Assembly: GCA_002320485.1 (NCBI GenBank)
Contig: DCKW01000044.1
Location: 1 to 12,749 of the forward strand
Direction of reading: 5' to 3'
Source of the DNA: Micavibrio sp. UBA1664
GTDB taxonomy: Bacteria; Pseudomonadota; Alphaproteobacteria; Micavibrionales; UBA1664
DNA: 12,749 bases
Every line of letters starts with the position of its first letter. The stretch's first letter is position 1. The notes beneath the pieces are model-generated. The model had not been told where the DNA came from. It made no database searches and worked only from the letters and a program-made list of their open reading frames with translations. This document shows positions 7,914 to 12,749 of this stretch, one piece after another. A program made the translations under genes and the position numbers.

Positions 7914-7922
7914 TTATCCACA
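7914..7922 (+). promoter_or_regulatory. Perfect DnaA box
   Basis: TTATCCACA is an exact match to the strong DnaA-binding consensus. It lies 9 bp after the HAD gene stop and 67 bp before the lipoprotein ATG. A single 9-mer can occur by chance, but an intergenic exact match in a window with two further DnaA-like sites is suggestive. It might regulate the lipoprotein gene or titrate DnaA. Confidence 0.4.
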
Positions 7923-7966
7923 GGCAGGTATGTTAGGGAATGTTTGCGCTATTGCCATGCAATTAT

Positions 7967-7983
7967 GAGTCGTGTGAGATAAT
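7967..7983 (+). promoter_or_regulatory. Possible lipoprotein promoter with GANTC site and very short or no leader
   Basis: GATAAT at 7978-7983 is a good -10 element. Counting seven bases on puts transcription start at about 7990, the first base of the lipoprotein ATG, so the mRNA could be leaderless. The -35 is unclear: TTGCCA at 7952-7957 is 20 bp away, which is too far. GAGTC (GANTC class) at 7967-7971 lies just upstream of the -10, where CcrM methylation could matter. Only a weak purine run (GTGAG, 7974-7978) could otherwise serve as Shine-Dalgarno. Confidence 0.3.
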
Positions 7984-7989
7984 AAAATC

Positions 7990-8850
7990 ATGACAATTCG
8001 TCTTTTTCGCTACGCTATTGCTACAATTCTCTTAACCTCTTGCACCCCTACGGATCAAGGGCAATATCATAGTTACCATTATGGCGTTAAGGATGAAATG
8101 AAGATTATTGAGCCTACCGAATTATCCAGCGATAATGCAGAACAAATTGTCTTACCAATTGCCGATCCCCGCGGTGTTAATATGCAGATGATGGATAATC
8201 GTTTACAATTGATGGTTAACGAGGCTGACCAGATTGAATTGCAGGTTGCCGCCCTTTCCGAGCGATTGAAGCAGCTACGCAATGATATTGCAGGGTTATC
8301 ATTAATTAATAAGGTTACGGTTGCTGCCGATCCTTATGCAGGGAGTGCTGACCTTCCTTTAACAGAAAGAACAGGTTCATCCGCTAACAATATTCCTTCA
8401 GATAAAACACCAAAAACTGTTCCTTTGTCAGAACCGGCAGAAAAAGCGCAAAAGCCACAGATGGAACAGCCAAAGCCAATAGCAGTTCAAAAGGTAGAAG
8501 ATACACGAATACAGACTTCAAACACTAGTAAAGATGGTATTATCAATGTTCGTTATGGCGTTCATCCTGATAAAACCCGTATTGTGTTTGACGTTAATGG
8601 CACGGCGACCAATACTTACAATTTTGATAAGGAGGCGGGTATTGTTACTGTATCGATGCCTTCAAGCGCATGGAACACAACTGCAAATCGTACATATAAT
8701 TTGAACCAGTTGTCGGGATATGAGGCACAAAAATCCGAGAATGGAACAGTTGTCGCTATGGCGGTCAAAAATACGACTTCCGTTAAAAGTGAAGTTATCC
8801 CTGCCACGCGTGGTAAACCCGCCAGACTGATTATCGATTTAATCAAATAA
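7990..8850 (+). CDS. Lipoprotein with coiled coil and C-terminal AMIN-like domain, 286 aa
   Basis: The N-terminus is a short lipoprotein signal with lipobox LTSC, so Cys18 would be lipidated. Position +2 is Thr, not Asp, which by enterobacterial rules favours the outer membrane. A helical segment with heptad-like pattern (about 65-103) precedes a Pro/Lys/Ser-rich linker (about 110-183). The C-terminal ~100 residues (184-286) look like an AMIN-type beta domain: INVRYGVHPDKTRIVFDV, then an alternating-hydrophobic strand pattern, a SGYEAQ segment and a final ARLIIDLIK strand. AMIN domains bind peptidoglycan or target envelope complexes in amidases and secretin systems, so a cell-wall-linked role is inferred. 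No catalytic domain is attached. The gene converges on ctrA and shares its terminator. Confidence 0.75.
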   Translation: MTIRLFRYAIATILLTSCTPTDQGQYHSYHYGVKDEMKIIEPTELSSDNAEQIVLPIADPRGVNMQMMDNRLQLMVNEADQIELQVAALSERLKQLRNDIAGLSLINKVTVAADPYAGSADLPLTERTGSSANNIPSDKTPKTVPLSEPAEKAQKPQMEQPKPIAVQKVEDTRIQTSNTSKDGIINVRYGVHPDKTRIVFDVNGTATNTYNFDKEAGIVTVSMPSSAWNTTANRTYNLNQLSGYEAQKSENGTVVAMAVKNTTSVKSEVIPATRGKPARLIIDLIK

Positions 8851-8874
8851 AAAACCCTCGAAAACGAGGGTTTT
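8851..8874. terminator. Bidirectional intrinsic terminator between the lipoprotein gene and ctrA
   Basis: This is a perfect 10-bp stem: AAAACCCTCG (8851-8860), loop AAAA, CGAGGGTTTT (8865-8874). The G/C core is flanked by A-run and T-run on either strand, so it works as a Rho-independent terminator in both directions. It begins immediately after the lipoprotein stop codon and lies 26 bp beyond the ctrA stop, as expected for convergent genes. Confidence 0.9.
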
Positions 8875-8900
8875 AAAATTTCCATTTATAATGAATTTAA

Positions 8901-9605
8901 TTAAGCGCGGACGGCTTCTTTACCCGTAGCTTCAGGGTCTCTCAAAACATAACCACGTCCCCATACGGTTTCAATATAATTCAACCCTCCCGAGGCATCC
9001 TCAAGCTTTTTACGAAGCTTACAAATAAACACATCGATAATTTTGATTTCAGGTTCGTCCATTCCGTTATAAAGATGGTTGAGGAAGGATTCCTTTGTTA
9101 GCGTCATACCTTTTCGCAACGCCAGCAATTCAATAATACCATATTCTTTTCCGGTCAAATGCACCATTTTGCCATCTATTTCAACCGTTCTTGAATCAAG
9201 ATTGATATCCAGACGTCCCATATTAATAATATTTTGGGCGTGACCTTGTGAACGGCGGGAAATCGCCTGCAAACGTGCCTGTAATTCCCGCTTATCGAAT
9301 GGTTTTGTCAAATAATCGTCTGCACCAAATCCAAGGCCCTTAATTTTATTATCCAGTTCAGTTAAACCTGAAAGAATAAGAACCGGTGTGTCGATTTTAG
9401 CATTACGCAAATCTTTTAAAACGTCATATCCGTCCATATCAGGTAACATAAGATCAAGGATGATCATATTATAATCATAGACCTTTCCCATATCGAGACC
9501 GTCCTCGCCCATATCGGCAACGTCAACTATATGACCGTCGCTTTTTAGCATCATTTCAATGCTTCTGGCCATGGAGCTGTCATCTTCAATTAATAAAACG
9601 CGCAT
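8901..9605 (-). CDS. ctrA: Cell-cycle response regulator CtrA, 234 aa
   Basis: CtrA is the OmpR-class master transcription regulator of alphaproteobacterial cell cycle, polarity and motility. The receiver domain (1-~120) begins MRVLLIEDDS with acidic Asp8/Asp9. It has phospho-acceptor Asp51 in MIILDLMLPDMDG, Ser79 in LILSG and Lys101 in DDYLTKPF. The winged-helix domain (~125-225) has the CtrA-typical HLTGKEY, FLNHLYNGMDEPE, KIIDVFICKLRKKL and ETVWGRGYVLRDP. Close agreement over the whole length with Caulobacter CtrA, from memory, makes the call firm. ATG at 9605 follows AGGGGA on the minus strand (9612-9617). The C-terminus ends in Val-Arg-Ala instead of the Ala-Ala that ClpXP recognises in Caulobacter. 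Autoregulation is suggested by TTAA boxes over its predicted promoter. It is divergent from fliI. Confidence 0.97.
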   Translation of the reverse strand: MRVLLIEDDSSMARSIEMMLKSDGHIVDVADMGEDGLDMGKVYDYNMIILDLMLPDMDGYDVLKDLRNAKIDTPVLILSGLTELDNKIKGLGFGADDYLTKPFDKRELQARLQAISRRSQGHAQNIINMGRLDINLDSRTVEIDGKMVHLTGKEYGIIELLALRKGMTLTKESFLNHLYNGMDEPEIKIIDVFICKLRKKLEDASGGLNYIETVWGRGYVLRDPEATGKEAVRA

Positions 9606-9632
9606 AAATATCCCCTTTTTGTCGTTATTAAG

Positions 9633-9661
9633 TTAATTTTGTGATATTCTTTACCTATAGT
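9633..9661 (+). promoter_or_regulatory. Possible fliI promoter
   Basis: TATAGT (9656-9661) is a fair -10. The -35 position at 17-bp spacing reads TTAATT (9633-9638), weak for sigma-70 but inside a TTAAGTTAA cluster (9628-9636); CtrA-activated promoters typically carry TTAA boxes over the -35. Predicted start is near 9668, about 30 nt before the fliI ATG, with no Shine-Dalgarno in that leader. Confidence 0.3.
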
Positions 9662-9688
9662 ATAGCAAAAATTAACCTTTCTTAACAA
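9659..9688 (-). promoter_or_regulatory. Probable ctrA promoter
   Basis: On the minus strand TTGTTA (9688-9683) and TATACT (9664-9659) form -35 and -10 elements with an 18-bp spacer, giving a start near 9652 and a leader of about 47 nt before the ctrA ATG. The -10 overlaps the candidate plus-strand fliI -10 (TATAGT, 9656-9661) in the near-palindrome CTATAGTATAG, so both promoters could not be occupied at once. Confidence 0.45.
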
Positions 9689-9695
9689 ATCTTAA
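9672..9695. promoter_or_regulatory. Triple TTAA array, candidate CtrA binding region
   Basis: TTAA occurs at 9672-9675, 9682-9685 and 9692-9695, each 10 bp apart and each time preceded by A or C; the first two read TTAAC. CtrA recognises TTAA-N7-TTAA (11-bp spacing), so this is an N6 variant repeated twice, with sites on one face of the helix. The middle box overlaps the predicted ctrA -35, and the last ends 3 bp before the fliI ATG. Direct autoregulation is inferred. Confidence 0.4.
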
Positions 9696-9698
9696 TTT

Positions 9699-11036
9699 AT
9701 GACCGCAATTGACCACATTTTGCACGAACTTGACCTGCTGAAACCGTCTTCAACATACGGCTATGTCACAAAGATTTTAGGACTTGTTGTCGAGGTAACA
9801 GGGATCGCAGATCGTTTATCAATCGGGGCAATGGTTATTTTACGTCCGCGGGACGGTCGTAAAATCCAGTGCGAGGCGATTGGTTTCAGGGAAGGTATCG
9901 CCCTTGTCATGCCGTTTAGTACTCTTGAGGGCGTCGGTCTGGGATGCAAGGCAGAAATCGCAGGATACTCCCCGACTATTGCACCGGATGAAAGTTGGCT
10001 GGGTCGCGTCATTAATGCTTTGGGTGAACCCTTAGATGGAAAAGGGCCGTTACGCCAGGGGAGTCTGCCAATACCTTTGCGCAATTCCCCGCCACCCGCT
10101 AATAAAAGAACCCGTATCGGGCCCAAATTGGATTTGGGAGTTCGTGCGGTGAACACATTCCTTGCCACATGTATGGGACAAAGGATGGGGATTTTCTCCG
10201 GCTCAGGGGTCGGGAAATCGGTAACCATATCCATGATGGCACGATATACCGTTGCCGATGTCTCGGTTATCGGGCTTGTCGGTGAGCGCGGGCGCGAGGT
10301 TCAGGAATTTATTGAGGATGATCTTGGGGCAGAAGGTCTTGCCCGTTCGGTTGTCGTTGTTGCAACAGGTGACGAACCGCCGTTGATGCGTCGGCAAGCG
10401 GCGTATCTGACCATGGCTTTGGCTGAATATTTCCGTGCCAGAAATAATCAGGTTTTATGCATGATTGATTCTGTAACACGATTTGCCATGGCCTTGCGCG
10501 AAATCGGTCTGAGCGCAGGGGAGCCGCCAACAACCAAAGGATACCCGCCGTCCATGTATGGTGAACTTGCACGATTGCTGGAACGTGCAGGACCAGGAAT
10601 TCAGGGACAGGGGGCAATCACGGGATTGTTTTCAGTGTTGGTTGAAGGGGACGATATGAACGAGCCTGTGGCGGATGCCGCCCGTGGTATTCTTGACGGA
10701 CATATCGTGATGGACAGATCAATTGCAGACCGCGGGCGATATCCGGCCATTGATATATTGAAATCGGTTTCAAGGTCGATGCCGGAATGTCTGGATCAAC
10801 AACAGCGGCAAATTGTCAGACGGGCAAAGGAGCTCATCTCTACTTATGAAGATATGGCTGAATTGATCCGTTTGGGTGCTTATCGCAAGGGATCTGACCC
10901 CAAGGTTGATGAAGCTATTCAATATTACGACAAAATCGAGGCTTTCCTTAATCAGCAAAAAAACGAAAAAACCACAATAGACGAGGGGTTTGCTCAATTG
11001 GCTAAAATTCTGCATATGAACGGTGGCGCCCAGTAA
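9699..11036 (+). CDS. fliI: Flagellum-specific ATPase FliI, 445 aa
   Basis: FliI is the hexameric ATPase of the flagellar type III export apparatus at the cytoplasmic face of the basal body, where it works with FliJ and FliH to unload export substrates. An N-terminal beta-barrel region (about 20-90) is followed by the RecA-like core. The core has Walker A GSGVGKS (168-174), VGERGREV (194-201), Walker B VLCMIDS with Asp257, GEPPTTKGYPPS (274-285), and the ATPase alpha/beta signature PAIDILKSVS. Length matches the family. The PPTTKGYPPS segment and chain length favour FliI over F1 subunits or virulence-system homologues, and the adjacent fliJ supports it. The ATG at 9699 has no Shine-Dalgarno; no better in-frame start exists before the first domain. 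The gene overlaps fliJ by one base. Confidence 0.96.
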   Translation: MTAIDHILHELDLLKPSSTYGYVTKILGLVVEVTGIADRLSIGAMVILRPRDGRKIQCEAIGFREGIALVMPFSTLEGVGLGCKAEIAGYSPTIAPDESWLGRVINALGEPLDGKGPLRQGSLPIPLRNSPPPANKRTRIGPKLDLGVRAVNTFLATCMGQRMGIFSGSGVGKSVTISMMARYTVADVSVIGLVGERGREVQEFIEDDLGAEGLARSVVVVATGDEPPLMRRQAAYLTMALAEYFRARNNQVLCMIDSVTRFAMALREIGLSAGEPPTTKGYPPSMYGELARLLERAGPGIQGQGAITGLFSVLVEGDDMNEPVADAARGILDGHIVMDRSIADRGRYPAIDILKSVSRSMPECLDQQQRQIVRRAKELISTYEDMAELIRLGAYRKGSDPKVDEAIQYYDKIEAFLNQQKNEKTTIDEGFAQLAKILHMNGGAQ

Positions 11037-11458
11037 TGGCAAATCTTGATCCGCTTATTCGCTTGAATAAATTTAAATTGGAAGACAAGCAACGCGCCTT
11101 GTCAAAGCTTTACGCCGAAGTTGAAAAGCTTGAAATTCAAAAAAAAGCCATTCTGGATTCTGTAGAAAGTGAAAAGGGAAGCGTTCAAAGCGATCTTGCT
11201 GATATGGCCATGATGCAGGCTTTTCTCAATTATTTTCAACGCTCAAAGAAAGATGTAGACAAACTTAACGGGCAAATCAGCACACTGGAAATCAAAATCA
11301 ATCGTGCAATTGATGAAATGCGTGAGGCCTTTGGCGAATTGAAAAAAATCGAAATCACACGTGATCGGCGTTTGGCTGAAATCCATAAAGAAAACCTCAA
11401 ACGTGAAGATGCTCTCTTTTCCGAAATCGCTTTGGAAATCTACAGACGCTCTGAATAA
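11036..11458 (+). CDS. fliJ: Flagellar export protein FliJ, 140 aa
   Basis: This small, almost entirely helical, highly charged coiled-coil protein (about 10-135) has the size and heptad pattern of FliJ. FliJ inserts into the FliI hexamer like the gamma subunit of F1 and links it to the FlhA gate. FliJ sequences diverge strongly, so the call rests on size, coiled coil and position directly behind fliI. Start and stop overlap as TAATG (11034-11038), so translation is probably coupled; the upstream purine run is weak (GGTGG). No signal peptide or membrane segment is visible. Confidence 0.85.
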   Translation: MANLDPLIRLNKFKLEDKQRALSKLYAEVEKLEIQKKAILDSVESEKGSVQSDLADMAMMQAFLNYFQRSKKDVDKLNGQISTLEIKINRAIDEMREAFGELKKIEITRDRRLAEIHKENLKREDALFSEIALEIYRRSE

Positions 11459-11507
11459 CTGTTATATAAATCTTTATTTAGTGCCGCATATGACATAGAA
11501 ATAATTT

Positions 11508-12749
11508 ATGCCTGCATCGACGCCGCAATTTATTCATTTGCATTTGCATTCCGCTTATTCTTTGGCGGAGGGGGCGATCAAGATTCCCGACCTGATCCAG
11601 AATGTAACGCATCTGGGACAACCGGCAGTAGCGGTCACAGATACCAATAATATGTTTGGCGCGTTGGAATTTTCGCTTGCTGCGCAAAAGGCGGGAATTC
11701 AACCCATTATCGGATGTCAAATACGTTTGGGACACGAAGGACAGGAACTGACCTTGATTGTCCAGAACGAGGAAGGATATCGCAATCTTTGCCGCCTCAT
11801 TTCCGATGCTTACATGGAAACCGAGGATGCCCATAAACCTTTTGTGAGTTGGGGGGAGCTGGAAAAATTTAATGCAGGTCTAATCTGCCTGACGGGAGGA
11901 TTGAACGGCCCTGTATCGCAATATCTTCTGCATAACCAGATCAAAGATGCCGAGAAAGCACTATTAAAACTCAGAAAATTCTTTAACGACAGACTGTATA
12001 TGGAGATACAGCGGCATGGATGGCGCGAGGAAGAGCAAATAGAAAACCAACTGCTTGATCTTGCATACAAACATAATGTCGCATTGGTCGCGACCAATGA
12101 TTGTTATTTCGTTAATCGAAAGATGCATGCCGCTCATGATGCGTTATTATGCATTGCAGAAGGACGATACGTTTCCGAGGATAACCGTCGCAAAGTGACG
12201 CCCGAACATTATCTGAAATCGACCGATGAAATGATACGCTTATTTGAGGACTTGCCGGAAGCGATCGACAATACTGTACAAATTGCCAAACGTTGCTCTT
12301 TCTTATTACAGACCGTTGATCCAATCCTGCCGCCATTTGATTGTGGTGAGGGACGTACCGAAATTGAAGAGTTGCGCAAGATGGCAGAAGACGGATTAAA
12401 ATGGCGTTTAGAAAATTTCGTTGATAATTTTAATGATGAGACGGTTGCAAAACCATATCGGGATCGCCTGGAATTCGAATTAAAAACCATTATCGATATG
12501 GGTTTCCCAGGATATTTTCTTATTGTTGCCGATTTTATCCAATGGGCGAAAGACCATGATATACCCGTCGGCCCGGGTCGAGGATCAGGGGCGGGATCGG
12601 TTGTAGCATGGGCATTAAAAATTACCGACCTTGACCCGTTACGCTTTAACCTGCTATTCGAACGGTTTTTGAACCCGGAACGGGTATCCATGCCGGACTT
12701 TGACGTTGATTTTTGTCAAGATCGGCGTGAAGAGGTGATTACATACGTA
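11508..12749 (+). CDS. dnaE: DNA polymerase III alpha subunit DnaE, N-terminal 414 codons (runs off the window)
   Basis: DnaE is the replicative C-family polymerase. The frame is open from ATG 11508 to the last base of the window; usual length is about 1150 aa, so roughly a third is present. The PHP domain begins IHLHLHSAYSLAEGA (9-23) with AVTDTNNMFG (42-51) and ATNDCYF further on. The polymerase core shows GPGRGSGAGS (355-364), ITDLDPLRFNLLFERFLNPE, and PDFDVDFC with catalytic Asp399 and Asp401; the third catalytic Asp lies beyond the window. GAGS and the lack of an inserted exonuclease point to DnaE, not PolC. The ATG is the first start after an in-frame TAA at 11502; its Shine-Dalgarno is poor. 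It follows fliJ by 49 bp with no terminator seen, so read-through from fliIJ is possible. Confidence 0.95.
   Translation, partial: MPASTPQFIHLHLHSAYSLAEGAIKIPDLIQNVTHLGQPAVAVTDTNNMFGALEFSLAAQKAGIQPIIGCQIRLGHEGQELTLIVQNEEGYRNLCRLISDAYMETEDAHKPFVSWGELEKFNAGLICLTGGLNGPVSQYLLHNQIKDAEKALLKLRKFFNDRLYMEIQRHGWREEEQIENQLLDLAYKHNVALVATNDCYFVNRKMHAAHDALLCIAEGRYVSEDNRRKVTPEHYLKSTDEMIRLFEDLPEAIDNTVQIAKRCSFLLQTVDPILPPFDCGEGRTEIEELRKMAEDGLKWRLENFVDNFNDETVAKPYRDRLEFELKTIIDMGFPGYFLIVADFIQWAKDHDIPVGPGRGSGAGSVVAWALKITDLDPLRFNLLFERFLNPERVSMPDFDVDFCQDRREEVITYV

Overview
The window looks like a chromosomal segment of a flagellated alphaproteobacterium with a fairly AT-rich genome (GC low to mid 40s % by eye, not computed). 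The main evidence is a full-length CtrA cell-cycle regulator (minus strand), a FliI-FliJ flagellar export pair, a DnaE replicative polymerase with the usual proteobacterial motifs, and a very long coiled-coil membrane protein whose C-terminal block resembles large alphaproteobacterial polar scaffold proteins. GANTC, the CcrM methylation site of many Alphaproteobacteria, is scarce in the coding DNA. I cannot assign an order or genus. There is no tRNA, rRNA, IS element, CRISPR array or phage gene, so this is core rather than mobile DNA.

Left part (1-3047, all plus strand): a D-2-hydroxyacid dehydrogenase, a small secreted four-cysteine protein of unknown function, and an AGCS-family sodium:alanine/glycine symporter whose ribosome binding site can pair with an upstream segment.

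Middle (3048-8850, plus strand): a 155-bp intergenic region holds two tandem DnaA-box-like nonamers, a long imperfect inverted repeat, a GATTC and a perfect TATAAT. It precedes a gene for a 1232-residue protein with two membrane segments and about 950 residues of coiled coil. Next come a HAD-superfamily class IIA hydrolase (TIGR01459 type) and a lipoprotein with a C-terminal AMIN-like domain. A perfect DnaA box and another GANTC lie before the lipoprotein. A symmetrical hairpin terminator at 8851-8874 serves both the lipoprotein gene and the convergent ctrA.

Right part (8901-12749): ctrA (minus) is divergent from fliI-fliJ (plus). The 93-bp spacer carries overlapping -10 elements and three TTAA boxes at exact 10-bp spacing, which suggests CtrA acts on its own promoter and on the flagellar ATPase operon. 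fliI and fliJ overlap by one base. dnaE follows 49 bp later with no visible terminator before it and runs off the window after 414 codons.

Inferred theme: most genes from 3061 rightward relate to the cell cycle and cell pole (CtrA, candidate DnaA, GANTC and CtrA sites, a polar-scaffold-like protein, flagellar export, replication polymerase). The most promising item for discovery is the coiled-coil scaffold gene and its composite promoter. All functions are assigned by motif recognition only; no searches were run.
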